The position numbers and the translations under genes were made by a program. The notes under the pieces are model-generated. The model had not been told where the DNA came from. It worked only from the letters and a program-made list of their open reading frames with translations, and did no database searches. A stretch of 49,145 bases of DNA, taken from positions 1 through 49,145 of the forward strand of contig JAJTGP010000135.1 in the NCBI GenBank assembly GCA_021299265.1, given 5' to 3'. Shown here piece by piece: positions 15,940 through 25,065 of this stretch (its first letter is position 1; the number at the start of each line of letters is the position of its first letter). The stretch is from Hyphomonadaceae bacterium. GTDB lineage: Bacteria; Pseudomonadota; Alphaproteobacteria; Caulobacterales; Aquidulcibacteraceae.

Positions 15940-17610
15940 ATGGCAGACGGCCGCGACGATGTGCCTTATGACTGGAATAAGGTGATCAACCCAGAAGCCA
16001 AGAAAAAGCCCGCAAAGCGTCCGCCCGGCAAAGGTCCAGCCTTGCCAAAAATGCCTCGTGTTAGCCTTAAGCTTGATTTGCTCGGATGGCTGATGGCCGT
16101 GACGGGGGTGGTCATCGTTGTTGGCATCCTGGTGCTCTTCTACATGTCCTGGCTGTTCCAGGCCGAAGGCCAGCGCGTTACCGCGCAAGATCAAGGCCAA
16201 ATTCCAATTACCGAGGACTTTGCCGCAGGAGAACCCAAACCAGCCGATGTCCTGTTTCGGATTGGTGGCGCGTCCAGCATGGGCCAAAGCGTGACGATGG
16301 ATCTCGTGTCGGCGTGGATGCGGGTAAGGGGCTATTCCTCTGTTCGGGCCGAGCAAGGTGACAAGGTCATTGAAGTGACTGGGTCGCGGGGTGGTAAAAA
16401 TGCCCGCGTGCTGATCGCGCTCGGCTCGTCGCATGGTGGCTTTGAAGCTTTGACGCAGCAACGTCTCGAGGCGGTGATGTCGTCTCGCCAAGTTTTGCCC
16501 GGTGAAGCAGACCGCTTGTCTGCTTTGGGCAACTTTACGAATGCATCGAGCGAAAAGATTATTGGGTTGGATGCCAGCCTTGTGGTGGTCAACCGCAATA
16601 ATCCAGTCAATCGGATCGATACCGAGACTTTGAGCCGGATCTTAAGCGGCGAGTTCACCGATTGGAATCAGGTTTCTAAAGAGGCTGAGGGTAAAATCTC
16701 CATCAAGCTTGAAAACCTCGGTGCGGATTTTGATTCAAGCCCCGCAGGGCGCCTTTTGGGCGATCGTGAGCCGCCTGAAACCGTTACCTTCTTGGATGAT
16801 CCCGTCGCAGTTTCTGATGCTGTCAGCCGAGATGAAAAAGCCATCGGGATCACGCGGCGCAGCACAGGCGGCGTAAAGGCCTTGGCACTCAATGAGCGAG
16901 GCGCACGTTCTGTCGGTGCCGACGATTTTTCGATCTCGACGGAAACCTATCCCTTTACGGAGCGCTTATTTGTTTATGTCGGCTCGTCCGGCGGCGATCC
17001 CAATGCACGCGATTTTGCTGATTTCGCGACTTCCCAACCGGGCCAGGAATTGGTTGCGCGCATGGGTATTACGCCTTTGCGCTTGGGCGCGGTAAAGGTC
17101 CTGTCCCCGCCTGATGCGCCGAGCGACTATCGGACCTTTGGTCGGTTTGCAGAGCGAATGAATTTTGACATTCGCTTCTATGACGGGGCCAACCAGCCTG
17201 ACTCCCGCGCCGAAGAAGACCTTAAGCGCTTTGTTGCCTTCATCAATAAGAACCAGATTGATAAACGCCGGATCGCGGTGATGGGCTTTGCTGACAATGT
17301 CGGCGCGCGGGTGACCAATATTGGCTTGGCACAGTCACGGGCTGAGACCGTTGCATTGGCACTGCAAGGCCTCGGCGTGACGCCCGGCGTGGTGCGCTCT
17401 TATGGCGACTCGCTGCCAGTCGGGTCAAATTCCGACGAGCGTGGCCGCATACGTAATCGGCGCGTAGAGATTTGGTTATGTGCGCCTCCGGCCTGCCCAT
17501 TGATCAATCTGGGCGCTGAAGCAGAAGCCACAACACGGGGCATCCCAGCCGGTGTTCGCCTTGGCCCGCCGCGACCAGCCGCGGAAGGCGAACCCGTGCC
17601 GAAGGGCTAA
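15940..17610 (+). CDS. Membrane-anchored PstS-like domain fused to OmpA domain
   Basis: This 556-residue protein has a 45-residue basic, Pro/Lys-rich cytoplasmic N-terminus, one transmembrane helix (about 48-72), then a periplasmic part. Residues of about 105-385 look like a phosphate-type periplasmic binding domain (PBP_like_2). Marks include IGGASSMGQSV, a Ser-Arg pair in MSSRQVLPGEADRL, and NNPVNRIDTETLSRILSGEFTDW. Residues of about 400-525 form an OmpA peptidoglycan-binding domain (MGFADNVG, LAQSRAETVALAL, NRRVEIWL). The tail is Pro-rich. The layout recalls MotB: inner-membrane anchor outside, wall-binding domain at the end. Its ligand and role are unknown. The start follows GGGGAA. It lies 88 bp downstream of the HtrA gene, on the same strand. 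Confidence 0.88.
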   Translation: MADGRDDVPYDWNKVINPEAKKKPAKRPPGKGPALPKMPRVSLKLDLLGWLMAVTGVVIVVGILVLFYMSWLFQAEGQRVTAQDQGQIPITEDFAAGEPKPADVLFRIGGASSMGQSVTMDLVSAWMRVRGYSSVRAEQGDKVIEVTGSRGGKNARVLIALGSSHGGFEALTQQRLEAVMSSRQVLPGEADRLSALGNFTNASSEKIIGLDASLVVVNRNNPVNRIDTETLSRILSGEFTDWNQVSKEAEGKISIKLENLGADFDSSPAGRLLGDREPPETVTFLDDPVAVSDAVSRDEKAIGITRRSTGGVKALALNERGARSVGADDFSISTETYPFTERLFVYVGSSGGDPNARDFADFATSQPGQELVARMGITPLRLGAVKVLSPPDAPSDYRTFGRFAERMNFDIRFYDGANQPDSRAEEDLKRFVAFINKNQIDKRRIAVMGFADNVGARVTNIGLAQSRAETVALALQGLGVTPGVVRSYGDSLPVGSNSDERGRIRNRRVEIWLCAPPACPLINLGAEAEATTRGIPAGVRLGPPRPAAEGEPVPKG

Positions 17611-17650
17611 ACGCCCTCTGGAAGAGTCAGTTGAGCCCTTAATCTGTAGC

Positions 17651-19048
17651 TTATTTGGCCTTCGCGGGCAGTTCGTTGATCCAAGCTGCCATCATTTTGG
17701 TTAGCTCTGGATTATAGGGGGCCACAGTCACAGGCTTACCCGCCTGATTGGCTGCCCGAACCGCATCCCGGCTCGCTTGAATGTCAAAGCCATGGCCGGT
17801 TAGGGGCAAGAAACGATAGGTCGCGGTGCCCGGACGGTAGAAATTGACGACATCGACAATCCGTTTGTGGTCCCGCTCATCAATGGCAGCAAAGTCCGCC
17901 TCGCCATAAACCGCCAGAACCGGTGCCTTAGTGTCGCGCCAAGCGGCCACTGTGTCTTGCGCCGCAACGCCACGCCAATAGGCAAGATTGCGACCCAGGA
18001 TGAGGTCATCGCCATCCCAATCAAACGCACTGCGCAACATGGCCTCATGATTGGGGTTTTCACTGGCGATGGTTTTCAAGCTGACATCTTCATTAAAGAC
18101 CCGCTGCATGAGAGGCCGGAAGGCCTTGGCGGCTTGTTCCGCTTCTGCAGGGTCGGCCCCGGCAGATAAAAAGCCCTGCATGGCAAATAGCTCTTGCATA
18201 TAGTCCTGCCAGTTGCGCAGCGCCGTGCCATAAACCATCACACCGCGGGGCGCAGGCCCTTTGGCTGCAACCAAGGGCGCTTGAATTCCGCCCATAGAAT
18301 GACCCAGAATGATAATGCGGTCGGGGCTGATGCCGCGATCCTTGATCAAGGCTTGATAGGCGGATTCAAACCCTTCCATTTCCAAGGCAAAATCCGTCTT
18401 GAGGCAGGGCGTGTTGGTGAGGCTATCACCCATGCCGAGCTTTTCGATCCGGTAGGACCCGATTCCCGCCTCTGCCAAAGTCTTGGCCAAGAGGTGATAA
18501 GGATGGGTGGGCGGGCCTTCGACACTGCCGCAGCCATAGCCTTGGATTAGGAAGACCACAGGGGCACCCGGTGCCGCGTCTTTTGGGGTCACCAAGATGT
18601 CGCGCAAGCGGCCATCCTTAAACGCCACGGTACCATAGCGGACATCGGCGCTTGGAATGGACTCGAGCGGGCGGGCTGTGGCTTTGGCGGTAACGGTTTT
18701 GGTGCCTGTGCCGCGCTGGATGGTTAGTGTCGCCATATCTCCCGCGCGAAGGAGGCCAGCAGCGGCGACCAGTTCGCTACTGGTCTTGGTTACTTTGCCA
18801 TTGAGGCTGAGGATGATGTCCCCGGGTTCCACTCCTGCCAAGGCTGCTGTCAATTGTGGGGTGACTGTCGTGACTTTCGGGCCGTCGCTGGTGTTTTCCA
18901 GCGCTACGCCCAAAGCCGCGCGCCGCGTCAATTCTGCCGTCGATTGTGAAGCCGCACTTTGACCTGCAAAGGCCGAACCTGCCGCGAATGTCCCCGACAG
19001 CATGGCTGTCACCAATAAAAATCCTCGTGTCAAAAGCACGCCCTCCAT
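17651..19048 (-). CDS. Secreted alpha/beta hydrolase with N-terminal PDZ domain
   Basis: This 465-residue protein has a signal peptide (to SAFAGQ), a PDZ-like domain at about residues 40-120 (LGVALENTSDG, AALAGVEPGDIILSLNGK) and a C-terminal alpha/beta hydrolase. The nucleophile elbow is GHSMGG, the acid is probably Asp in YGEADFAAID and the base His in LTGHGFD. A GYGCGS segment probably forms the oxyanion loop. The fold resembles carboxylesterases or acyl-peptide hydrolase-like enzymes, acting in the periplasm or outside. The substrate is unknown. I chose the ATG at 19048, which begins the signal peptide; the track start adds 13 polar residues. It converges with the PstS-OmpA gene and lies just downstream of serB. 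Confidence 0.87.
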   Translation of the reverse strand: MEGVLLTRGFLLVTAMLSGTFAAGSAFAGQSAASQSTAELTRRAALGVALENTSDGPKVTTVTPQLTAALAGVEPGDIILSLNGKVTKTSSELVAAAGLLRAGDMATLTIQRGTGTKTVTAKATARPLESIPSADVRYGTVAFKDGRLRDILVTPKDAAPGAPVVFLIQGYGCGSVEGPPTHPYHLLAKTLAEAGIGSYRIEKLGMGDSLTNTPCLKTDFALEMEGFESAYQALIKDRGISPDRIIILGHSMGGIQAPLVAAKGPAPRGVMVYGTALRNWQDYMQELFAMQGFLSAGADPAEAEQAAKAFRPLMQRVFNEDVSLKTIASENPNHEAMLRSAFDWDGDDLILGRNLAYWRGVAAQDTVAAWRDTKAPVLAVYGEADFAAIDERDHKRIVDVVNFYRPGTATYRFLPLTGHGFDIQASRDAVRAANQAGKPVTVAPYNPELTKMMAAWINELPAKAK

Positions 19049-19120
19049 TAGATCCCGCGCTCGTCCTAAGCGGGAAGGGGCTGCCAACTCAAATGAATTC
19101 GAGGTAAGGTTTTAGGACTT

Positions 19121-19996
19121 TCAGACTGCCACGAAGGCGCTACGTGGGATGCCTTGGAAGAAGAGGGCGCTTTCCAGCGTCCCATGCTCGATCCGGGCCG
19201 GGGCTTGAGCGGCAACGATGGGCTTGGCCCGATAGGCGATGCCAAGGCCTGCTGCTTCAATCATCATTAAGTCGTTGGCTCCATCGCCAATGGCGAGGGT
19301 CTGCGAGAGATCGAGGTTCAAGCGCGCTGCATCTTCCTTTAATGCGGCCAGCTTTGCTTCTTTGCCGAGGATCGGCATTCCAACTTTGCCCGTCAGATAT
19401 GTGCCGTCATCCAACAACTGGTTGGCGCGATTGGTGTGGAAGCCGGCGCGGTCGGCTACGCGGCTGGTGAAGAAGCTGAATCCGCCCGACACCAGAGCAC
19501 AATGCGCACCCAAGCTTGCCATGGTTTTCACAAAGACTTCGGCACCGGGGTTCAGGGCCACACGGGCATCGTAGCACGCCTGTAAAGCCGCTAACTCAAG
19601 GCCCGCCAACATGGCGACCCGCTCTGTCAGGGCGCCCTCGAAATTGAGCTCGCCAGCCATTGCCCGTTCTGTGATCGCCGAGACTTCAGCCTTCTTATTG
19701 GCAAAGTCAGCCAATTCATCGAGGCATTCGCAGCCAATGATGGTGGAATCCATGTCTGCCACTAAGAGACCCATGCGTTCAGGGGTGCGTGACGAAAAAT
19801 CGAGTGGTAATCCGTCCAGCCAAGAAATGGCCTCTTCGATGTCTCCCTCGGCAGCGCTGATATGGAGTGCTTCGCCGGCTTCAATCGTCCTTAAGGAAAC
19901 CTCACCCCACAGGGCTTCGATCCGCGCCAAGGCTTCTTCAAGGACTTTTTCGCCAGTGGGGCTCACGAGGATCAAAGAGGGCAATTCGAACTCCAT
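19121..19996 (-). CDS. serB: Phosphoserine phosphatase
   Basis: This 291-residue cytoplasmic enzyme performs the last step of serine synthesis, hydrolysing O-phosphoserine. It is a HAD-superfamily phosphatase with the motifs DMDST (nucleophile Asp in VADMDSTIIGCECLDELA), SGGFSFF, a Lys in GKEAKLAAL and GDGANDLMM. The N-terminal 75 residues form a degenerate ACT-like regulatory region, as in other SerB proteins. The ATG at 19996 gives the usual length. It diverges from miaA over only 58 bp, so the two promoters must share that short region. Confidence 0.95.
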   Translation of the reverse strand: MEFELPSLILVSPTGEKVLEEALARIEALWGEVSLRTIEAGEALHISAAEGDIEEAISWLDGLPLDFSSRTPERMGLLVADMDSTIIGCECLDELADFANKKAEVSAITERAMAGELNFEGALTERVAMLAGLELAALQACYDARVALNPGAEVFVKTMASLGAHCALVSGGFSFFTSRVADRAGFHTNRANQLLDDGTYLTGKVGMPILGKEAKLAALKEDAARLNLDLSQTLAIGDGANDLMMIEAAGLGIAYRAKPIVAAQAPARIEHGTLESALFFQGIPRSAFVAV

Positions 19997-20054
19997 TCAG
20001 CTTATGCGCATCAGACTATTGGCGGTCTTGGCGGACTTAGGTTAGAGGCAGGCG

Positions 20055-20924
20055 ATGCAAACCGTCCTCCTTATTCTCGGGCCCACGGCTTCGGGCAAGA
20101 CCGCCTATGCCATTGATGCTGCTATCAAGCAAAATGGCGAAGTCATCAACATGGACTCGATGCAAGTCTATGCAGATTTGGAAATCCTGACAGCGCGGCC
20201 CAGCGTGGCTGAAATGGGCGACGTACCGCACCATTTGTTTGGCCATGTCGACGGGGCGGTCGCCTATTCGACTGGGGCTTGGCTGGCAGAGGCCGAAGCG
20301 GTGATTGACGATATTCAGGCGCGCGGTCGCCGTCCTATTCTCGTGGGTGGCACGGGCCTTTATGCACATGCTTTGACCCAAGGCTTGGTGCCCACCCCGC
20401 CTGTTCCTCCAGACGTGCGGGCCTCTACCCGACGATTGGTTGGCGCTGATCCACGTGCTGCCCATGCGCGTCTGATGCAGATCGACCCAAAAGCGGCTCG
20501 AAAAATTGAACCCAAGGACGCCGTGCGCATTGCGCGGGCTTTAGAGGTCTTCGAAGCAACTGGCAGGGCTTTGTCTGACTGGCACCAAGACCCACAACCG
20601 CCCGTGCTGGCACCAGGTACGTGGGAAGGTATCGCCCTGATGCCCGAGCGCGATGTGCTTTACGCCCGCATTGAGGCGCGCTTTGAACGCATGATGGAGG
20701 ACGGCGGTCTCAATGAAGCCCACGCGCTGTATCAACGTCGGCTGGAGCCCGATTTGCCCGTGATGAAGGCAGTCGGCATGCCCGGCCTGATCGATTTCTT
20801 TGAAGAGCAATGCGGCTATGATGAAGCCATCTCGCGCTCCATCCTCGACAGCCGCCACTATGCCAAGCGGCAAATGACGTGGATCCGCAACCGTGCGGCG
20901 GACTGGAAGGTTATTCCTCTATGA
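20055..20924 (+). CDS. miaA: tRNA dimethylallyltransferase
   Basis: This 289-residue cytoplasmic enzyme transfers a dimethylallyl group to N6 of A37 in tRNAs that read codons starting with U. Motifs seen are the P-loop GPTASGKT, DSMQVYADLEILTARPS (substrate-binding Asp and Gln), the GGTGLYAHAL segment and a C-terminal RHYAKRQMTWIRN tRNA-contact motif. It starts 58 bp from serB, in the opposite direction, after AGAGG. Its TGA overlaps the ATG of the downstream methyltransferase by four bases (ATGA), so the two are co-translated. Confidence 0.96.
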   Translation: MQTVLLILGPTASGKTAYAIDAAIKQNGEVINMDSMQVYADLEILTARPSVAEMGDVPHHLFGHVDGAVAYSTGAWLAEAEAVIDDIQARGRRPILVGGTGLYAHALTQGLVPTPPVPPDVRASTRRLVGADPRAAHARLMQIDPKAARKIEPKDAVRIARALEVFEATGRALSDWHQDPQPPVLAPGTWEGIALMPERDVLYARIEARFERMMEDGGLNEAHALYQRRLEPDLPVMKAVGMPGLIDFFEEQCGYDEAISRSILDSRHYAKRQMTWIRNRAADWKVIPL

Positions 20925-21598
20925 GCGAGTCTGTGACCTTGGGTGTCGCAGCCGCTTATGATGCATGGGCGGCGAGCTATGATGGCTATGACAATCCGAT
21001 GGTCTTTGCTGCTGGCCACGTGCTCAGCCAAGCGTCACTTCCTCTGTCTCAGAAGACGTGTCTGGAGTTTGGCTGCGGTACGGGGCGCAATCTGGCAGCT
21101 TTAGCCGCATGTGGGGCCTCCAGCCTCATCGGCTTTGATCTGTCAGCAGCCATGTTGGCAGAGGCGCGCAAACGCGACGCGAGCTGGACCTTATTTCAAG
21201 CCGATATGAGCGCCCCCATTCCCTTGCCGGATCAAAGCGCAGATTTCATCCTGTTCTCGCTCACGCTGGAACATGTGGCAGATCTTGAGCAACCCTTGCG
21301 AGAGGCGAGACGCTTGTTGCGGGCTGATGGCACGATCAAGATCATCGAGATCCATCCCTTTGTGTCCTTGCAGGGCATATCGGCGCATTTCAAAACCGCA
21401 GAAGGTACCGAAATCACCATGCCGGCGTTTGCCCATCCGTTTCAGGATTGGCTGTCAGCTTTTGATCGCATAGGCCTGCGCGTCGATGGACTTAAGGAAT
21501 GGCAGGCCCGCGATATCGGGCCTGAGGCACCGGCCAAGATATTGCGCCGTGGGCCGGATTGGCCGTGGGTGGTGGACTGGACTTTATCCCCTGTTTGA
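20921..21598 (+). CDS. Class I SAM-dependent methyltransferase
   Basis: This 225-residue protein has the Rossmann-type methyltransferase core: motif I LEFGCGTGRNLAAL, an acidic strand-2 end in GFDLSAAML, QADMSAPIPLPD and LTLEHVADLEQPLREARRLL. The N-terminal AYDAWAASYDGY segment is common in UbiE-like and biotin (BioC)-like methyltransferases, but the substrate cannot be read from sequence. I chose the ATG at 20921, which overlaps the miaA stop as ATGA; the track start at 20879 lies inside miaA. Coupling to miaA could suggest a role in tRNA or small-molecule modification, but this is weak evidence. Confidence 0.87.
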   Translation: MSESVTLGVAAAYDAWAASYDGYDNPMVFAAGHVLSQASLPLSQKTCLEFGCGTGRNLAALAACGASSLIGFDLSAAMLAEARKRDASWTLFQADMSAPIPLPDQSADFILFSLTLEHVADLEQPLREARRLLRADGTIKIIEIHPFVSLQGISAHFKTAEGTEITMPAFAHPFQDWLSAFDRIGLRVDGLKEWQARDIGPEAPAKILRRGPDWPWVVDWTLSPV

Positions 21599-21693
21599 GG
21601 TGGCTTTGGCCATTGCGCTTTTCCCCACATTGTCGCAACAGATTGGCTAAAGGCTCGTGAAGGGTCGCAAACCAATAGCTCAAGGGGAAAGCC

Positions 21694-22788
21694 ATGTCCG
21701 GACCATTAAGTGGTGTCAAAGTCGTCGAGTTTGAAGCAATTGGTCCAGGACCTTTCTGCGGCATGTTATTGTCTGACTTGGGCGCAGACGTCATCCGCAT
21801 TGATGGCCCCCGGTCGCGTTCAGGTGGTGGGGCAAAAGACGTAACCGGGCGCGGTCGCCGTTCGATCAGCCTTGACCTGAAAAACCCCGAAGATGTCGAA
21901 ACCTGCTTGAAGCTGTTGGAACAGGCCGATGCCATGCTGGAGGGCTATCGCCCCGGCGTGTTGGAGAAATTGGGCCTCGGCCCAGATGTGGTTTTGGCGC
22001 GCAATCCAAAGCTTGTTTATGGCCGCATGACGGGCTGGGGGCAGTTCGGACCCTTGGCAAAAGCGGCTGGCCACGACCTTAATTATATTGCTTTGACGGG
22101 GGCTCTTTGGGCAACCGGTCGGCAGGGACAGCCCCCAGCGCCGCCACTCAATCTGATTGGCGATTACGGCGGTGGCGCGCTTTATCTCGCGTTTGGTCTG
22201 TTGGCCGGGGTCATTCATGCCCGCGCAAAAGGTGAGGGCCAAGTGATTGACGTAGCCATGACCGATGGCGCTGCCTCGCTCACCTCCATGTTCTGGGGCA
22301 TGCGCGCCAGCGGCATGTGGCAAGACACGCGCGATGCCAATTTGCTCGACGGCGGCGCGCATTTCTATGATTGCTATGAAACCAGCGACGGCAAATGGGT
22401 TTCGATTGGTTCGATCGAACCGCAATTCTACGCGCTCTTGCTGCAACAGGCCGAGATCACCGACCCTGCCTTCCAAAACCAGTTTGACCGCGCCAATTGG
22501 CCGGTCTTGTCGGAGAAGATTGCTGCGATCTTCAAGACCAAGACGCGGGATGAGTGGACGGCCATCATGGAAGGCACCGATGTGTGCTTTGCGCCTGTCT
22601 TGAGTTGGGAAGAGGCAGCCCAGCATCCCCACAATGTGGCGCGCCAGACCTTTGTGGAAGTCGAAGGTGTCACCCAACCTGCACCCGCACCGCGCTTCTC
22701 CAAAACCCCCGGCACCATTCGCTCTGTCGCGCCCAAGCCCGGCCAGCATAGCCAAGACATTTTGGCTGATTGGGGCATCTCTTCATGA
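21694..22788 (+). CDS. Alpha-methylacyl-CoA racemase-like CoA-transferase family III protein
   Basis: This 364-residue protein belongs to the CaiB/BaiF family. Two features point to alpha-methylacyl-CoA racemase (AMACR/Mcr type), not to a CoA-transferase: the AGHDLNYIALTGAL segment, whose His is catalytic in racemases, and GDYGGGALYL, whose Asp is the second catalytic residue. The reaction epimerises 2-methyl branched acyl-CoA thioesters so they can enter beta-oxidation. The start follows AAGGGGAAAG. Its TGA overlaps the next gene's ATG, so it forms an operon with the histidine phosphatase. True substrates are unknown. Confidence 0.9.
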   Translation: MSGPLSGVKVVEFEAIGPGPFCGMLLSDLGADVIRIDGPRSRSGGGAKDVTGRGRRSISLDLKNPEDVETCLKLLEQADAMLEGYRPGVLEKLGLGPDVVLARNPKLVYGRMTGWGQFGPLAKAAGHDLNYIALTGALWATGRQGQPPAPPLNLIGDYGGGALYLAFGLLAGVIHARAKGEGQVIDVAMTDGAASLTSMFWGMRASGMWQDTRDANLLDGGAHFYDCYETSDGKWVSIGSIEPQFYALLLQQAEITDPAFQNQFDRANWPVLSEKIAAIFKTKTRDEWTAIMEGTDVCFAPVLSWEEAAQHPHNVARQTFVEVEGVTQPAPAPRFSKTPGTIRSVAPKPGQHSQDILADWGISS

Positions 22789-23558
22789 GCGCTTTGGAAG
22801 GGACAACCGGCCGCCGCCGCATTTATTTGATGCGCCATGGCCATGTTGATTATGGCTCACGTGAAGTCGTCAAATCGCAAGACCCGACCATTGCGCGCTT
22901 GACGCCGCTGGGCAAAGAGCAGGCCAAAGCGGCGGCTGCTGCCTTTGCCCATGTGCCCTTAGATATTGCGATCTGCTCAGGCTTGCGCCGCACGCGCGAG
23001 ACCGCAGAGATCGTGCTGTCCCAGCATGTCGCGCCACCTGTGTTAGAGGATGAGCCAGGTCTAACCGAGCTCCATTCCGGCAAATTCATCCCGTTTGCGA
23101 CACGCGAGGAATTGAGCGCCTATTTAACCTTCACGTTCGAACAGGCAGGTAAAGAAGGGGCAACTTTCTTTGAAGGCGGCGAACTGTTCGCTGATGCCTA
23201 TGCGCGCGCAGTGGCCTCCATCGAAGCCTTGCTGCACCGTCCGGGCTGGAGCAGCGCATTGGTTGTCGCCCATGAAGGCATCAATCGTTTGTTGCTCGGT
23301 TGGATGTGCGGGGCAGGGCCGTCGGCTTCGCTGCCGTTTGAGCAAGATTTGGCCTGCGTCAATGTGCTCGACTTTGATCTGGTACCTGAAGAGGGCGACA
23401 ATCCTGTCAGCCGGATCGAGCGCCGCATTATCAAAGCCACCAATGTCACGCCTTATGGCTGGCTGAAAGCCGGCATGCACCAAACCAGCTTTGAAGCTAT
23501 CTTTACTGCGCCAGAGCTTGAGGATGAGGTTGAGGTTGAGGTTGAGGTTGAGGGCTAG
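22785..23558 (+). CDS. Histidine phosphatase family protein with repeat-encoded acidic tail
   Basis: This 257-residue protein carries the phosphoglycerate mutase-like signature LMRHGHVDY (phosphohistidine site), an Arg in SGLRRTRETAEIV, and the second His in VVAHEGINRLLLG. It should be a cytoplasmic phosphatase of unknown substrate. I chose the ATG at 22785, which overlaps the racemase stop as ATGA; the track start adds five residues inside that gene. The last residues are EVEVEVEG, encoded by a GAGGTT hexanucleotide repeat, and add an acidic tail that is not part of the fold. Confidence 0.87.
   Translation: MSALEGTTGRRRIYLMRHGHVDYGSREVVKSQDPTIARLTPLGKEQAKAAAAAFAHVPLDIAICSGLRRTRETAEIVLSQHVAPPVLEDEPGLTELHSGKFIPFATREELSAYLTFTFEQAGKEGATFFEGGELFADAYARAVASIEALLHRPGWSSALVVAHEGINRLLLGWMCGAGPSASLPFEQDLACVNVLDFDLVPEEGDNPVSRIERRIIKATNVTPYGWLKAGMHQTSFEAIFTAPELEDEVEVEVEVEG
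23526..23549 (+). repeat. GAGGTT hexanucleotide tandem repeat in a coding 3' end
   Basis: Four perfect copies of GAGGTT lie in frame just before the stop codon of the histidine phosphatase gene and are followed by a partial GAG. Each copy encodes Glu-Val. Change in copy number would lengthen or shorten the tail by two residues without a frameshift. Confidence 0.9.
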
Positions 23559-23568
23559 CCCCCCCCGC

Positions 23569-24924
23569 TCAACTCCCCTTCGTCCGCACGGCAGGCACAC
23601 CGCGTTCCAGATAGCGAATGGAAGTCATCACAAGGGTGCGCACCCCGATGGGCAGGACGTCTTCATTGGTGTCGAAATTGGGTGCGTGATTGATGGTCCA
23701 TTCCGATTCTGGCACACTCGCTTTGCTGGCCCCCAAATGAAAGAAGACGCCCGGAATCACGGCTTGGTAGTCTGCGAAATCTTCCGCGCCCGTAACGGGC
23801 GGGCGATTGATATTGACCTTGTCGGCACCAACTGCTTCGGCCAAAGCCGATTGGGTGGCGCGCGCTAAATTCGGGTCGTTAAAGGTGACATTATTGCCGC
23901 CGTAGGGGTCGCCGCTGTTGAAAGCGATCTTGGCCTCTGCGCCATAGGCGGCGGCGAGGGACACAACCGTTTTCTCCATCTTGTTCTTGATGTCTTGGCG
24001 TTGCGCGGTGTCAAAGGTGCGCAAGGTGCCGCCCATTTCTAAGGTCTCAGGGATGATATTATACCGTACGCCTCCATGAACCATGGCCGTAGTGATAACG
24101 GTCGGTGTCGCCGTCACATCGACAGTGCGCGCCGCCAAGCGGTTGAAGTCTTGGATGATAGCGGCTTGCAGCGACATGATGTCGATCCCGCCCCAAGGTG
24201 CGGCACCATGGGTCTGCTTGCCCTTGATGAAGACTTGGAACTTGTCCGACGCCGCCATAAAGCCGCCCGGACGATAATGGATTGTGCCGGGGACGCCGGG
24301 GAAAACATGCAGGCCGAAAATCGCCGAAGGGGCGGGGTTTTGCAGCGCGCCTTCTTCAATCATCAGCGACGCCCCGCCCTTTTCGCCCGGGGGTGCCCCT
24401 TCCTCAGCCGGTTGGAAGATGAAGACAATGGTGCCAGGGATCCGGTCCTTCATCTTGGCGAGGACTTCGGCCGCCCCCATGAGCATCGCGGTATGGGCAT
24501 CATGGCCGCAGGCGTGGGCAACTGGCACCTTATTGCCAAGATACTCACCGACTGCTTTGGAAGCAAAGGGCAGGCCAGTGGCTTCCAAGACAGGCAAAGC
24601 GTCCATGTCCGCCCGCAGCGCGACAACAGGGCCAGGACGACCGCCACGCAAGACCGCGACGACACCTGTTTTGGCGACGTTTTCGCGTACCTCGAGCCCA
24701 AGTGACTTCAAATGGGCGGCGACCAAAGCGCCCGTACGAAACTCACGGTTTGAAAGTTCGGGATGTTCATGAATATCGCGCCGCCACGCCACCACTTTTG
24801 TCGCCATGGCGTCAGAAGCAGCATTAATTTCCGCTGCTGGAATCGGCGCTGGGGCCTTTGCGGCTGAAACCATGGAAAGAGCCAAAAAAAGGCTGGCGAT
24901 ACGGGTCGGCGTGAGATTTTTCAT
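23569..24924 (-). CDS. Exported M20-family amidohydrolase
   Basis: This 451-residue protein has an N-terminal signal peptide (MKNLTPTRIASLFLALSMVSAA) and an M20 metallo-amidohydrolase domain like hippurate hydrolase and AbgB. Metal-ligand motifs include HACGHDAHTAMLMGAA, the Glu pair in QPAEEGAPP and the His in GLHVFPG. A PPVTGAEDFADYQ segment near the end matches the family. It probably cleaves N-acyl or peptide bonds of small molecules in the periplasm. Starts are GTG at 24927 or ATG at 24924; neither has a strong ribosome-binding site, and I chose ATG. It diverges from the VOC gene. Confidence 0.9.
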   Translation of the reverse strand: MKNLTPTRIASLFLALSMVSAAKAPAPIPAAEINAASDAMATKVVAWRRDIHEHPELSNREFRTGALVAAHLKSLGLEVRENVAKTGVVAVLRGGRPGPVVALRADMDALPVLEATGLPFASKAVGEYLGNKVPVAHACGHDAHTAMLMGAAEVLAKMKDRIPGTIVFIFQPAEEGAPPGEKGGASLMIEEGALQNPAPSAIFGLHVFPGVPGTIHYRPGGFMAASDKFQVFIKGKQTHGAAPWGGIDIMSLQAAIIQDFNRLAARTVDVTATPTVITTAMVHGGVRYNIIPETLEMGGTLRTFDTAQRQDIKNKMEKTVVSLAAAYGAEAKIAFNSGDPYGGNNVTFNDPNLARATQSALAEAVGADKVNINRPPVTGAEDFADYQAVIPGVFFHLGASKASVPESEWTINHAPNFDTNEDVLPIGVRTLVMTSIRYLERGVPAVRTKGS

Positions 24925-25065
24925 CACGGGATCGTTATGTGGAACCGGGGGTCTGTCAACTGGCTAGGACTAAACGGCCGCTCATGCTCAACAGCCTTTT
25001 GGCTATACCTCTGCCAAAACTGCGATAGACTAGTACCTAACACAGAATTTTTCGGGGAAATGGCC

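Noticed and set aside
15571-16491. Minus-strand ORF of 306 residues
   Set aside because: It lies across the HtrA-like and PstS-OmpA genes on the other strand and its protein has no motif or family resemblance; it is a shadow frame.
21820-22755. Minus-strand ORF of 311 residues opposite the racemase-like gene
   Set aside because: The plus-strand gene has clear catalytic motifs, and the antisense product has none.
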